Made by a program: the position numbers and the translations under genes. Below the pieces are notes generated by a model, which did no database searches, was not told the origin of the DNA, and worked only from the letters and a program-made list of their open reading frames with translations. DNA of 64,000 bases from Hasllibacter halocynthiae. Its GTDB lineage: Bacteria > Pseudomonadota > Alphaproteobacteria > Rhodobacterales > Rhodobacteraceae. Below are positions 17,014 through 25,596 of the stretch, one piece after another (within the stretch, counting starts at the first letter, position 1; the number at the start of each line of letters is the position of its first letter). The stretch covers positions 968,501 through 1,032,500 of the forward strand of contig NZ_PVTT01000002.1 of the NCBI RefSeq assembly GCF_003003095.1. Reading direction: 5' to 3'.

Positions 17014-18471
17014 ATGAACCAGCAAGCCGCGACGCCTCGAACGGCCATCCCGCAGAGGATCGCCACGGACGTCCTCGTCATCGGCGCGGGCTCGGGCGGC
17101 CTCTCGACCGCCGCGGGGGCCGTTCAGATGGGGGCCGACGTCGTCCTCCTCGAGGACGGCCTCATGGGCGGCGACTGCCTCAACTACGGCTGCGTGCCGT
17201 CCAAGGCCCTCCTCGCGTCGGCGAAGCACGCCCATGCCATGACGGCGGGCGCGCCCTTCGGCGTCGAACCCGTCGAGCCGGAGGTCGACTATGCCCGTGC
17301 GATGGGCCATGTCGAGGAGACGATCCGCACCATCGCCCCCGTCGACTCGGAGGAGCGGTTCAGGGGCCTCGGCGTCACCGTCATCCGCGAGCGGGGTCGC
17401 TTCACCGCCCCGGACACGGTCCAGGCCGGCCCGCACACGATCACCGCGCGCCGCATCGTGATCGCGACCGGATCGTCGCCGCTCGTGCCGCCGATCCCGG
17501 GCCTCGACACGGTGCCCTTCCTCACCAACGAGACGCTGTGGAAGCTGCGCGAGCGTCCCGGCCGCTTGCTGATCGTCGGCGGCGGGCCCATCGGGATGGA
17601 GATGGCGCAGGCCCATCGGCGCCTGGGATCCGAGGTCACGGTGATCGAAGGTGGCAAGGCGCTGGGCAAGGACGACCCCGAACTCGCCGCGGTCGTATTG
17701 GAGCGCCTGCGCGCCGAGGGGGTGGGGATCGAGGAGGAGGCGAAGGTCGCCGAGGTCTCGGGCCCCGAGGGTGCGATCACCGTGACCGCCGAGGACGGGC
17801 GCGCCTTCGAAGGCACCCACCTCCTGATCGCCGTGGGCCGCAGCGCCAACGTGCAGGACCTCGGGCTGGAGGAGGGGCGGGTCGAATACTCGCCCCGGGG
17901 TATCGAGGTCGGCGACGACCTGCGCTCCGTCTCCAACCGGCGCGTCTACGCGGTAGGCGACGTCGCCGGGCGCCTGCAGTTCACGCATGTCGCCGGCTAC
18001 CATTCGGGCGTGGTGATCCGCTCAATCCTATTCGGCCTGCCGTCCAAGGCCCGGCAGGGCCACATCCCCTGGGCCACCTACACCGATCCCGAGCTGGCCC
18101 AGGTCGGGTTGACGGAGGCCGAGGCCCGGCAGAAGCATCCAGGCCGCGTCGAAGTCGCCCGCTTCCCCTTCGACGAGAACGACCGCGCCGTCGCCGAAGG
18201 GGCGACCGCCGGGCTCGTGAAGGTGATGGTGGTGAAGGGCCGTCCGGTCGGCGCGTCCATCGTCGGGCGCGACGCGGGCAACCTGATCGGGGTCTGGGCG
18301 CTGGCCATCTCAGCCGGGCTGAAGATGAGCCAGGTCGCTGGCATGGTCGCGCCGTATCCCACGCTGGGCGAGGCGTCCAAGCGGGCCGCGGGGGCCTACT
18401 TCTCGCCCCGCCTCTTCGAGAACGCCGCCGTCAAGCGGGCGGTGCGGCTGGTGCAGAGGTTCCGCCCCTGA
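17014..18471 (+). CDS. FAD-dependent pyridine nucleotide-disulfide oxidoreductase
   Basis: A 485-residue class I flavoprotein of the dihydrolipoamide dehydrogenase/mercuric reductase family. FAD-binding GAGSGG is at residues 24-29, the redox-active pair Cys55/Cys60 lies in CLNYGCVPSK, the NAD(P)H site is VGGGPIGMEMAQ, and AVGDVAGR closes the second FAD site. The C-terminal dimer segment has PYPTLGE in place of HAHPTLSE, so the usual catalytic His is missing and a standard Lpd activity is doubtful. Tightly coupled to the VTT gene. Confidence 0.87.
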   Translation: MNQQAATPRTAIPQRIATDVLVIGAGSGGLSTAAGAVQMGADVVLLEDGLMGGDCLNYGCVPSKALLASAKHAHAMTAGAPFGVEPVEPEVDYARAMGHVEETIRTIAPVDSEERFRGLGVTVIRERGRFTAPDTVQAGPHTITARRIVIATGSSPLVPPIPGLDTVPFLTNETLWKLRERPGRLLIVGGGPIGMEMAQAHRRLGSEVTVIEGGKALGKDDPELAAVVLERLRAEGVGIEEEAKVAEVSGPEGAITVTAEDGRAFEGTHLLIAVGRSANVQDLGLEEGRVEYSPRGIEVGDDLRSVSNRRVYAVGDVAGRLQFTHVAGYHSGVVIRSILFGLPSKARQGHIPWATYTDPELAQVGLTEAEARQKHPGRVEVARFPFDENDRAVAEGATAGLVKVMVVKGRPVGASIVGRDAGNLIGVWALAISAGLKMSQVAGMVAPYPTLGEASKRAAGAYFSPRLFENAAVKRAVRLVQRFRP

Positions 18472-18495
18472 CGGGGCCGCACTAGGGTGGCGCCC

Positions 18496-19902
18496 ATGCT
18501 GCGGACCCTCTCAGGCCGGTTCCTGGTCCTCTCGGCGCTCTTCGTGATGCTGGCCGAGGTGCTGATCTTCGTGCCCTCCATCGCCCGCTACCGGGAGGAG
18601 TGGCTGTCCGCCCGGCTCGAGGCCGCGCAGATCGCCGCCCTTTCGGTGATCGCCGGCGACGACATGATCGCCGCCACCCTCGAGGCCGAGCTGCTGGAGA
18701 CGGCGGGGGTCTACAACGTGGTCCTGCAGCGCGACGCGGTGCGCCAGCTGATCCTGTCCTCGGACCTGAGGGGGCAGGTCGCCGCGTCGTACGACCTACG
18801 GACGGCGACGCCCCTTACGCTGATCCGCGATGCCTTCGCCCGCCTCCTCGACCCGGAGGACGAATTGATCCGGGTGGTCGGCGCGCCCCTGGGGGAGGCC
18901 GGGATCGCGATCGACGTCACCCTCGATTCGGGGCCGTTGCGCGAGGCGATGATCGACTACGGGATCCGAATACTCCTGCTTTCGCTCGTCATCTCGCTCG
19001 TGTCGGCGGGGCTCCTCTTCCTCGCGGTGCGCCGCGTGCTGGTGCAGCCCATCCGCCGCGTCACCGGGGCCATGGCCCGCTACGCCGCCGCGCCGGAGGA
19101 CGCCCGCTCGCTGATGGAGCCGACCTCCACCACGCGCGAGCTGCGCGAGGCCGAGGAGGCGCTGCGCGCCATGCAGGAGGAGGTGACCCAAGCCCTGCGC
19201 CAGAAGGACCGGTTGGCGCAGCTCGGCGGGGCGGTGGCGAAGGTCAGCCACGACCTTCGCAACATCCTGACGACCGCGCAGCTCTTCCTCGACCGCGTCG
19301 AATCTTCCGAGGATCCGATGGTCCGCCGCGCCGCGCCCCGCATCGTCGGCGCGCTGGAGCGGGCGATCAACCTCTGCGAGGGCACCCTCGCCTTCGGCCG
19401 CGCGGAGGAGCCCGCCCCCCGGCTCGCGCCGGTCCTCCTCGCCCCGCTCGTGGGCGAGGTGGTCGACGGCGAGCGGCTGGCCGCCGGGGATGCCCCGGTC
19501 ACGTTCCGAGAGGACATCCCCGCCGGACTGACGCTGCGCGCGGATGGCGAGCAGCTGATCCGCGTCCTCGCCAACCTCGTGCGCAATGCCCGTCAGGCGC
19601 TGGAGGCGACGGGGGAGCGGGGCGAGATCGCCATCGCCGCCGGCGAGGACGAGGAGGCCTGGTGGATCGCCGTCCGCGACGACGGCCCCGGCCTTCCGGC
19701 CCGCGCGCGCGAGAACCTCTTCTCCGCCTTCAAGGGCAAGGCCAGCAAGGGCGGCACCGGCCTCGGCCTCGCGATCGCGGCCGAGTTGGTGCGCGGCCAT
19801 GGCGGCACGCTCGAGCTGACTGGGACGGGCGGGGAAGGCACGACCTTCACCATCAGGCTGCCCAAGGGGCTGGCCGCGGGCGCCGCCATCGTCGCCGCGT
19901 GA
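18496..19902 (+). CDS. sensor histidine kinase
   Basis: A 468-residue membrane kinase. Span 1 is about residues 8-28 and a periplasmic sensor region about 30-155. Span 2 is about 157-178, then a HAMP-like linker. The dimerisation box VSHDLRNILTTAQ places the phospho-acceptor at His252. The ATPase domain shows NLVRNARQALEA (N box), DDGPGLP (G1) and GGTGLGLAIA (G2). No response regulator lies nearby, so it is an orphan. ATG 18496 is preferred; a GTG at 18487 would add three residues. It may be co-transcribed with the VTT and oxidoreductase genes. Confidence 0.88.
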   Translation: MLRTLSGRFLVLSALFVMLAEVLIFVPSIARYREEWLSARLEAAQIAALSVIAGDDMIAATLEAELLETAGVYNVVLQRDAVRQLILSSDLRGQVAASYDLRTATPLTLIRDAFARLLDPEDELIRVVGAPLGEAGIAIDVTLDSGPLREAMIDYGIRILLLSLVISLVSAGLLFLAVRRVLVQPIRRVTGAMARYAAAPEDARSLMEPTSTTRELREAEEALRAMQEEVTQALRQKDRLAQLGGAVAKVSHDLRNILTTAQLFLDRVESSEDPMVRRAAPRIVGALERAINLCEGTLAFGRAEEPAPRLAPVLLAPLVGEVVDGERLAAGDAPVTFREDIPAGLTLRADGEQLIRVLANLVRNARQALEATGERGEIAIAAGEDEEAWWIAVRDDGPGLPARARENLFSAFKGKASKGGTGLGLAIAAELVRGHGGTLELTGTGGEGTTFTIRLPKGLAAGAAIVAA

Positions 19903-19962
19903 CGCCCTGCCCCGCCGGGGGCCCGAAAGCCTCCTCCGGCCGCCGGACGGCACGACGCCCCC

Positions 19963-19991
19963 TTGCGCCTGCCCGCACGGGCGGCTAGGTC
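19963..19991 (+). promoter_or_regulatory. candidate promoter of tRNA-Arg
   Basis: TTGCGC at 19963-19968 and CTAGGT/TAGGTC at 19985-19991 with about 16-17 bases between, ending ten bases before the mature tRNA. Confidence 0.45.
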
Positions 19992-20000
19992 GCCCTCTAC

Positions 20001-20077
20001 GCACTGGTAGCTCAGCTGGATAGAGTATCTGACTACGAATCAGAGGGTCGGGGGTTCGAATCCTCCCCAGTGCGCCA
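20001..20077 (+). tRNA. tRNA-Arg (anticodon ACG)
   Basis: A complete cloverleaf of 77 bases with the CCA tail encoded. The acceptor stem is GCACTGG with CCAGTGC. The anticodon stem TCTGA/TCAGA holds loop CTACGAA, giving anticodon ACG. The T arm is GGGGG-TTCGAAT-CCTCC with one G-T pair. The wobble A is normally converted to inosine, so it reads CGU, CGC and CGA. Confidence 0.96.
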
Positions 20078-20099
20078 CGCCGTCCTCCCGGGGCGGCGT
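20077..20099 (+). terminator. terminator after tRNA-Arg
   Basis: ACGCCGTCC (20077-20085) pairs with GGGCGGCGT (20091-20099), with one G-T pair and a five-base loop, followed by a T-rich stretch TTGCGTTTCT. Confidence 0.6.
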
Positions 20100-20271
20100 T
20101 TGCGTTTCTGCTTTCGGTTCAATTCCGCTGCGTCCCAGCGGCGTCGTTCGCCCGGCGTGAACCACCGCCCCATTCGCGCACCGCTTCGCCTCTCGAATGT
20201 CCCACGGGCTTCCAAGCCGTGCCCGGAACGGGGGTGAGGAGAGGCTCGTCAAACGAGAACGGAGCCGTTCC

Positions 20272-20466
20272 ATGAACCGTCTGATCGAAGCGTTCCTCGC
20301 CCCCCGCGTCTCGCGGCACGATCCGTTCGAACGCCTCGCCGCCGCGCGCGCCTCCGCTGACGCGCAGGCCGAGCGCGACCGGATCCGCGCCGTCCGCCGC
20401 GCCGCGCTCCTCGCCGCCCGCGCCGAGGCGCAGGCCGAGCTGGAGGCGGCGGTGGGTCCTGCCTAG
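20272..20466 (+). CDS. small Ala/Arg-rich protein of unknown function
   Basis: A 64-residue ORF starting MNRLIEAFLAPRVSRHDPFE and continuing as an Ala/Arg/Glu-rich region predicted helical, possibly coiled. A GGAG lies eight bases upstream of the ATG. Its stop TAG overlaps the convergent mipZ stop in a shared CTAG. No family recognised. The regular composition and neat stop support a real gene, but a chance ORF in GC-rich DNA is possible. Confidence 0.45.
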   Translation: MNRLIEAFLAPRVSRHDPFERLAAARASADAQAERDRIRAVRRAALLAARAEAQAELEAAVGPA

Positions 20467-21251
20467 ACGCGGATCTCGACGCCTGGCAGCTGCAGCGTCC
20501 GCATCAGGTCGCGCAGCTCGTTACGGGCGGAGATGTTGGAGACGTTCAGCCGCGCCGCGCCCACGTCGCGCAAGTCGAGCAGCGTCAAGCCTCGCGGGAA
20601 CAGTTCGCGGAACACCACCCTTTCGGAGAAACCGCTGGCCGCCCGGAACCCGATGCGGCGCCCCAGCTCACCGACCGCCTGCTCCATCTTCGCCTTGTTG
20701 AGCATCTTCTGGGCCCCGAGGCGATTGCGCACGACGATCCAGTCGATCGGAGGCAGCCCGGCGCGCGACCGGGCCTGACGGGCGTTCCAGACCATCTCAG
20801 AGTAGATGGAGGGTCCCCGCACCTTCCCGTCCCTGTCGACCTTCGCCAGAAGGTCGAAATCCACGAAGCTATCGTTCAGCGGCGTGACCAGTGTATCGGC
20901 CATCGTGTGCGCGACCTGGGACAGGCTGGTATGGCTTCCCGGGCAGTCGATCACCACGAAATCCGTGCCCGGCGCAATCCCCTCCAACGCGCGGGAGAGG
21001 CGGTCGTCGGCCGGCTCGTCTTCGCGCGGCTCCGGAAGGGGGACGTAGGTCGGGCACGGGAGGGGGACGCCCTCCGCGCTCTGCGCCTCGGCCCGGTTCG
21101 CAAGGTAGCGGGCCATGCTCTTCTGCCGCAGGTCGAGATCGAGGGCAGCGACCGCCTGCCCCATCCGCGCGAGCGCCGTCGCGATGTGCATGGCGGTCGT
21201 GGACTTGCCGGACCCGCCCTTCTCGTTCCCGACGACGATGATGTGCGTCAT
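20463..21251 (-). CDS. mipZ: division plane positioning ATPase MipZ
   Basis: A 262-residue ParA/MinD-type ATPase. The deviant Walker A KGGSGKST is at residues 11-18, followed by ALDLDLRQKSMARYL, the Walker B-like FVVIDCPGSHTSLSQ and TPLNDSFVDFDLL. These segments are distinctive of MipZ, which forms gradients from the poles with ParB and inhibits FtsZ away from midcell. Length and sequence fit the family. It is a single gene here, with no parB nearby. Confidence 0.9.
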   Translation of the reverse strand: MTHIIVVGNEKGGSGKSTTAMHIATALARMGQAVAALDLDLRQKSMARYLANRAEAQSAEGVPLPCPTYVPLPEPREDEPADDRLSRALEGIAPGTDFVVIDCPGSHTSLSQVAHTMADTLVTPLNDSFVDFDLLAKVDRDGKVRGPSIYSEMVWNARQARSRAGLPPIDWIVVRNRLGAQKMLNKAKMEQAVGELGRRIGFRAASGFSERVVFRELFPRGLTLLDLRDVGAARLNVSNISARNELRDLMRTLQLPGVEIRV

Positions 21252-21440
21252 TCTCTCTTCTCGATCCCCTGTCTGTGCGGCGTGCTCTAGAACACGCCGC
21301 CGCAACCCGGAAGCGGGCGCGGCGGCCGAGCCGTGCCTCTGTCGTGCCGCGGCGCAGCGATTGGGCGATGAACGAGACCCGGGCCGGACGGACGGAGCAT
21401 CGTGCGGGAGGGCTGGGCGACCGCCCCCCCGGAACGAGGA

Positions 21441-21463
21441 ACGCCGCCCCGAGGGGGCGGCGT
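21441..21463 (-). terminator. terminator after rpmE
   Basis: Ten perfect pairs ACGCCGCCCC/GGGGCGGCGT (21441-21450 with 21454-21463) around a three-base loop, about 30 bases beyond the rpmE stop in the minus-strand direction, followed there by TCCTCGTTCC. Confidence 0.6.
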
Positions 21464-21491
21464 CCATGGAAGCACGGCGTTTGCCTGCGGA

Positions 21492-21713
21492 TCAGAATCC
21501 GAGGCCCTCGTACTTCTTCTTGAACTTCGACACGCGCCCGCCCGCGTCCATCAGGCGGGTGCCGCCGCCGGTCCAGGCTGGGTGGACCGAAGGATCGATC
21601 TCCAGCGTCAGTTGATCGCCTTCCGAGCCGTAGGTCGAGCGCATGGTCACCACGTCGCCGTTCGTCATCTTGACGTCGATGAAGTGGTAGTCGGGATGTG
21701 TATCGGCTTTCAT
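21492..21713 (-). CDS. rpmE: 50S ribosomal protein L31
   Basis: A 73-residue L31: [33 protein letters not shown], then [10 protein letters not shown] near the end. The zinc-binding Cys residues of the other L31 form are absent, as usual for the alphaproteobacterial version. It lies 13 bases after rplS and ends the rplS-rpmE unit before a strong hairpin. Confidence 0.95.
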   Translation of the reverse strand: MKADTHPDYHFIDVKMTNGDVVTMRSTYGSEGDQLTLEIDPSVHPAWTGGGTRLMDAGGRVSKFKKKYEGLGF

Positions 21714-21726
21714 GATCTGAACCCTC

Positions 21727-22122
21727 TCACTCGGCCGCTTCTGCGGGCTTCGACCGGCGGGGCCGGTAGTTGGTCTTCTCGGCGATCCGCGCTGATTTCC
21801 CGCGACGCTCGCGCAGGTAGTAGAGCTTGGCCCGGCGCACGCGGCCCCGGCGGACGACCTCGATCGAGTCGATGTTGGTGGAGTAGAGGGGGAACACCCG
21901 CTCGACGCCCTCGCCGAAGGATATCTTGCGCACCGTGAAGCTGCCGGCGATCCCCTCGCCGTTCTTGCGGGCGATGCACACGCCCTCGTAGTTCTGCACC
22001 CGCGTGCGGGTGCCTTCCGTGACCTTGTAGCCGACGCGCACGGTGTCGCCGGCCTTGAAGTCCGGGATGTCCTTGCCGAGTGAGGCGATCTGCTCCCGCT
22101 CGAGCTGGGCGATGAGGTCCAT
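21727..22122 (-). CDS. rplS: 50S ribosomal protein L19
   Basis: A 131-residue L19 with [49 protein letters not shown] and [23 protein letters not shown]. The start at 22122 is supported by GGAGA seven bases upstream. The C-terminal tail is Pro/Ala-rich. It lies 11 bases after trmD, the usual order. Confidence 0.96.
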   Translation of the reverse strand: MDLIAQLEREQIASLGKDIPDFKAGDTVRVGYKVTEGTRTRVQNYEGVCIARKNGEGIAGSFTVRKISFGEGVERVFPLYSTNIDSIEVVRRGRVRRAKLYYLRERRGKSARIAEKTNYRPRRSKPAEAAE

Positions 22123-22133
22123 GGACCTGTCTC

Positions 22134-22967
22134 CTATAATGCGGGCTTGTCGCCCTGTTCCTTCGCCTGCCGAGGGCTCTGGTCTTCGTCGCCGTCCGCA
22201 CCGGTGTGCGCGCGCCAGAGGTCGGGCCTGCGTTCCCTCGTCAGCCTCTCGGCCGTGTCGCGCCGCCACCGTGCGACCGCCCCGTGATCCCCGGAGAGAA
22301 GAACCTCCGGCACGGCACGGCCCTTCCAGTCGGCGGGGCGCGTGTACTGCGGGTGTTCCAGCAGGCCCTGGGCGAAGGACTCCTCCTCCACGGACCTCTG
22401 GTTGCCCAGCACGCCGCCTATATGGCGCAGGCTCGCATCGATCAAGGCCATCGCGGCCAGCTCGCCCCCCGTCATCACGAAGTCCCCGAGGGAGACCTCG
22501 ACCGCGCCGTGCGCCTCGAGCACCCGTTCGTCGACGCCCTCGAACCGGCCGCAGAGCAGGACCGCGCCCGGCCCCGCCGCCAAGCGCTTCGTCAGGGCAT
22601 GGGTGATCGGCTCACCCCGGGGGGAGAGGTAGATCACCGGCGCATCCTGCATCCCCTCCCGCGCCTCGCGCAACGCCGCGTCCGCCACGTCCGGCCGGAT
22701 CACGAGGCCCGGCCCCCCGCCGAACGGGGCGTCGTCCACCTGCCGGTGCCGCCCGAGGCCGTGGGCGCGCAGGTCCGTCAGCCGAAGCTGCCACAGCCCC
22801 TCCTGCAGCGCCCGTCCGGTGAGCGAGGCACCGAGCGGGCCGGGGAAGACGTCCGGCAGCAAGGTCGCGACGCTGGCCGTCCAGGCGCGCGCCAGGCGCC
22901 GAGGCCCCATCAGGTCGCGCGGGGCGCCGGAGGCGGCGATGGAGAGGCGGCCGTGCGAGCGGGACAT
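22134..22967 (-). CDS. trmD: tRNA (guanine-N1-)-methyltransferase
   Basis: A 277-residue SPOUT-family enzyme methylating G37 of tRNAs read by CNN codons. Visible family blocks are LFPDVFPG-like [49 protein letters not shown] and the trefoil-knot region [15 protein letters not shown]. After the core a tail of about 20 charged residues follows. The N-terminal 30 residues ([14 protein letters not shown]) are longer than in most TrmD proteins, so the true start may be internal. Confidence 0.93.
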   Translation of the reverse strand: MSRSHGRLSIAASGAPRDLMGPRRLARAWTASVATLLPDVFPGPLGASLTGRALQEGLWQLRLTDLRAHGLGRHRQVDDAPFGGGPGLVIRPDVADAALREAREGMQDAPVIYLSPRGEPITHALTKRLAAGPGAVLLCGRFEGVDERVLEAHGAVEVSLGDFVMTGGELAAMALIDASLRHIGGVLGNQRSVEEESFAQGLLEHPQYTRPADWKGRAVPEVLLSGDHGAVARWRRDTAERLTRERRPDLWRAHTGADGDEDQSPRQAKEQGDKPAL

Positions 22968-23164
22968 GCGCCGCGGCTAGCGCGCGGCGCCCCCGGCCCG
23001 CAAGCCGGCCCGTGCGAAGGGCGGAGGCGAGGCAGGGCGGGGATCGGGCAGTCGGGTGCGTGCCGGGCCCGCTTGTCGCCGCGGCCCCCGCCTTGGGTTG
23101 GCCTCATGCACCCTCCCGCCTCTGCACGGAGGGGGGTGCCGCTTTGGCGGCCTGCCGCGCCGCC

Positions 23165-23178
23165 GGGGCCCGGGCCCC
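23165..23178. repeat. perfect palindrome in the trmD-rimM gap
   Basis: GGGGCCCGGGCCCC is a 14-base palindrome in the 269-base gap between trmD and rimM. The gap holds no gene I can support. The role of the palindrome is unknown; it may be a chance product of high GC content. Confidence 0.3.
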
Positions 23179-23236
23179 GCCCGATCGTCGCTCTCGCGTC
23201 CTCATTGGGAGCGGGGGCGGGCGACGTCGCGGCGCT

Positions 23237-23749
23237 TCAGTCGAGAAGGCCGTCGGGGGGATCGACGACGATGCGGCCGCCCGAGAGGTCGACGGTCGGC
23301 ACGATCTCGCGCGTGAACGGGACGAGGGCGGTGCCGCCCCCCTCCTTCGCGGGTCGGTGAATCTCCAGGAGGTCCTGCTCGCCATGGGACAGCACCGCCT
23401 TCACCCGCCCCAGCACCGCGCCGCCGGGGTCGAGCACGGCCAGCCCCAGAAGGTCGGCTTGATAGAACTCGTCCTCGCCAGGATCGGGCAGGGCGGCCCG
23501 AGGGACGGTCAGACGGGTGCCGCGCAGGGCCTCGGCGGCCACTCGCGTGTCTACCCCGCCGAGGCGCACGGCGAAGCCGCCCTTCACCGCGCGCGCCGCC
23601 CGCACCGGATATTCGGTCCCGTCGGGGCCCATGAGGGGGCCGTAGTCGCCCACCGCCGCGGGGTCGGCGGTGAAGGACTTCAGCCGGACCTCGCCGCGGA
23701 CCCCGAAGGCCCCGGCGACGGCGGCGACGGTCACGCGATCCTCGGGCAT
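23237..23749 (-). CDS. rimM: 16S rRNA processing protein RimM
   Basis: A 170-residue two-domain protein that assists 30S head assembly. N-terminal RimM block: TVAAVAGAFGVRGEVRLKSF; the PRC-barrel half has DEFYQADLLGLAV and VLSHGEQDLLEI, ending in a conserved VDPPDGLLD. ATG 23749 is chosen over 23776 because AGGAGG lies four bases upstream of it. A long gap separates it from both rpsP and trmD, unlike the compact operon seen in many relatives. Confidence 0.94.
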   Translation of the reverse strand: MPEDRVTVAAVAGAFGVRGEVRLKSFTADPAAVGDYGPLMGPDGTEYPVRAARAVKGGFAVRLGGVDTRVAAEALRGTRLTVPRAALPDPGEDEFYQADLLGLAVLDPGGAVLGRVKAVLSHGEQDLLEIHRPAKEGGGTALVPFTREIVPTVDLSGGRIVVDPPDGLLD

Positions 23750-23832
23750 CGACCCTCCTTCTGTATCGGAAAGCATTTCATCACGGGGATCCGAAGGGGG
23801 CTAGGCTGGACGCGAACCGGAGGAGGGCGCCG

Positions 23833-23985
23833 ATGCGCGCCGTCCCCCTTTCCGCGGCGAGCCCCGATCCCCATCGACGAGGCCGAGGAGCGGCGGCGCC
23901 TCGCAGGACTGCGCACGGCGCGGTCCGTGGCTGCCGGGCGGGCGGAGACGGTTCGGCACATGGGCATCGAGGCGCTTCCCGGACA
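23833..23985 (+). pseudogene. possible frameshifted N-terminus of a GAF-type sensor gene
   Basis: A strong GGAGGAGGG lies just before ATG 23833, reading MRAVPLSAASP. Reading then fails; but removing one C from the run at 23862-23865 restores SPIPIDEAEERRRLAGLRT, which resembles the linker found at the start of many GAF-domain sensor proteins. After about 50 codons the restored frame loses protein-like character and runs antisense to rpsP. This looks like a truncated, frameshifted remnant; a sequencing error in the C-run would not rescue the missing body. Confidence 0.3.
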
Positions 23986-24039
23986 GCGAACGCCCGGCCG
24001 CGTGGGGCCGGGCGCTGCGACGGTGCGGGGCGCGGGGGA

Positions 24040-24444
24040 TCACTCCTCCGCCGGGGCTTCCTCGGCGGGTGCCTCCTCGGCGGGGGCGCTGGCGGCCTCC
24101 TCGGCGGTGGCGGCCTTCGCGGCTCGCTCCTCCGCGCGCTCCTTGGCCTTGGCGCCCGGCTCCCCTTTCTGGGGGTTGTTGCGGGCGGCCTTCTCGCGCA
24201 CGCCGGCCGCCTCGAGGAAGCGGGCGATCCGGTCGGAGGGTTGCGCGCCCTGGTCCAGCCAGTGCTGCACCCGTTCCATGTTCATCTTCACCCGGTCCTC
24301 CGAGTCCTTCGGCAGAAGCGGATTGTAGGTGCCCAGCTTCTCGATGAAGCGGCCGTCTCGGGGCATGCGGCTGTCGGCGGCGACGATGGAGTAGAACGGG
24401 CGCTTCTTCGAGCCCCCGCGCGAGAGGCGGATCTTCATGGCCAT
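24040..24444 (-). CDS. rpsP: 30S ribosomal protein S16
   Basis: A 134-residue S16. The core ([52 protein letters not shown]) occupies about residues 1-85. A long charged tail follows, ending in repeated AEEAP units, typical of alphaproteobacterial S16. AGGA upstream of ATG 24444 supports this start rather than the second Met at residue 3. Confidence 0.96.
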   Translation of the reverse strand: MAMKIRLSRGGSKKRPFYSIVAADSRMPRDGRFIEKLGTYNPLLPKDSEDRVKMNMERVQHWLDQGAQPSDRIARFLEAAGVREKAARNNPQKGEPGAKAKERAEERAAKAATAEEAASAPAEEAPAEEAPAEE

Positions 24445-24449
24445 GGGTG

Positions 24450-24755
24450 CTATCCTTTGGTTTCCTGATGTTGCCGGTGATGGCGGATGACTTCCTCGAT
24501 GATGAAGCCGAGGAACTTCTTGGCGAAGGCGGGATCGAGGCCCGCCTCCTTCGCAAGGTCTTCGAGCCGGGCGATCTGCGCGGCCTCTCGGGCCGGGTCG
24601 CTGGGCGGAAGGTCGTGATCGGCCTTGAGCGCGCCGACGGCCTGCGTCCGCTTGAACCGCTCGGCCAGGGTGTAGACGAGGACCGCGTCGAGGCGGTCGA
24701 TGCTCTCGCGGTGGGCCTTGAGGACCTCTGCGGCGCGGGACTGCTCGGGGGTCAT
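24450..24755 (-). CDS. chorismate mutase
   Basis: A 101-residue all-helical AroQ-class chorismate mutase, converting chorismate to prephenate for Phe and Tyr synthesis. Key segments are [32 protein letters not shown] and the C-terminal [10 protein letters not shown]. The Arg and Lys of these blocks line the active site in the family. It lies five bases before rpsP and overlaps the upstream GNAT gene, so it belongs to the ffh-rpsP minus-strand unit. Confidence 0.9.
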   Translation of the reverse strand: MTPEQSRAAEVLKAHRESIDRLDAVLVYTLAERFKRTQAVGALKADHDLPPSDPAREAAQIARLEDLAKEAGLDPAFAKKFLGFIIEEVIRHHRQHQETKG

Positions 24756-25267
24756 GCGGCCACCTCGTGCGTTCGGGGATCGGGGTGGCGCCAGGCCATG
24801 ACGCCGGCCTCCGGGGTAGGGGCCCCGGGCTCGCGCCGGGCGCCCAGCCGCTCGGCCAGGCGGACGGAGGGCAGGTTGGCCGGGTCGATATAGCTGACGA
24901 GGGACGGCAGGTTCAGCGTGCCCCACGCGTGGTCCAGGCAGGCGCGCACCGCCTCGGTCATCAGCCCGCGCCCTTCGTCGGCGTCCTCCCAGATCGCCCA
25001 GGACATCTCCGGCTCCGGTATCCCAAGCGGCTCCCACGCGCCGGCCAGGCCGACGGTCCGACCCCCCTCGCGCACGGCGAAGGGGCCGTAGCCCTTCAGG
25101 TGCCACAGCCCCGCCAGATGCGCGAAGGCCCGCCAGACCGCGTCGCGGTCCGTCCCCGGCCCCCCCATGAAGCGCGAGCGGTCCGAGGCGACGAACGCCT
25201 CGAAGCCGGGCCAGTCCGCCAAGGCGATGGGGCGTAGGGTCAGGCGCTCCGTGGTCAGGACGGTCAT
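24752..25267 (-). CDS. GNAT-family N-acetyltransferase (RimJ/RimL type)
   Basis: A 171-residue acetyltransferase beginning [15 protein letters not shown], with [21 protein letters not shown] as the acetyl-CoA-binding region and [17 protein letters not shown] near the end, all usual for RimJ/RimL-like enzymes. It is clearly related to the second GNAT gene two positions upstream, especially in the [10 protein letters not shown] and AERLGARRE segments. Target unknown: a protein N-terminus or a small amine. ATGA overlaps join it to both neighbours. Confidence 0.87.
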   Translation of the reverse strand: MTVLTTERLTLRPIALADWPGFEAFVASDRSRFMGGPGTDRDAVWRAFAHLAGLWHLKGYGPFAVREGGRTVGLAGAWEPLGIPEPEMSWAIWEDADEGRGLMTEAVRACLDHAWGTLNLPSLVSYIDPANLPSVRLAERLGARREPGAPTPEAGVMAWRHPDPRTHEVAA

Positions 25268-25596
25268 ATCCCGAGCTCCTCCGGCGAGGCGCCTTCCAGG
25301 ACGGGGCGGGTGAAGGAGCGGTCGTAGCGGCGGATGCAGGCCGTCTCCTCGGCGAAGGCGTAGGCGCGCAGGCATTCCGGATCGTCCCACATGCGGGCGC
25401 GGTAGTCCTCGTAGGCGGCCAGCGAGGGGAAGGAGAAGTGACAGTAGGCCACGTCGTTGGGCCCCTCGTGCGGCATGTGATAGCCATGATGGGTGCCGCC
25501 CATCGCGCCGACCTTGGCGATCCAGAACCGGGCGTAGCGCTCGAACTCGGGCAGCTTGGCGGGGTCGATCTCGTATCGGACGGTGCAGGTGATCAT
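25264..25596 (-). CDS. NIPSNAP-family protein
   Basis: A 110-residue protein with the ferredoxin-like fold of NIPSNAP/dimeric alpha-beta barrel proteins. Family features are the ITCTVRYEIDPAKLPEFERYA start, GTHHGYHMPHEGPND and a C-terminal RSFTRPVLEG. Function of this family in bacteria is not established. It is sandwiched between two GNAT genes with ATGA overlaps on both sides. Confidence 0.82.
   Translation of the reverse strand: MITCTVRYEIDPAKLPEFERYARFWIAKVGAMGGTHHGYHMPHEGPNDVAYCHFSFPSLAAYEDYRARMWDDPECLRAYAFAEETACIRRYDRSFTRPVLEGASPEELGI

Noticed and set aside
20001..20077. tRNA-Arg as an integration site with a direct repeat downstream
   Set aside because: No repeat of the tRNA 3' end was noticed in the window and no integrase lies next to it.
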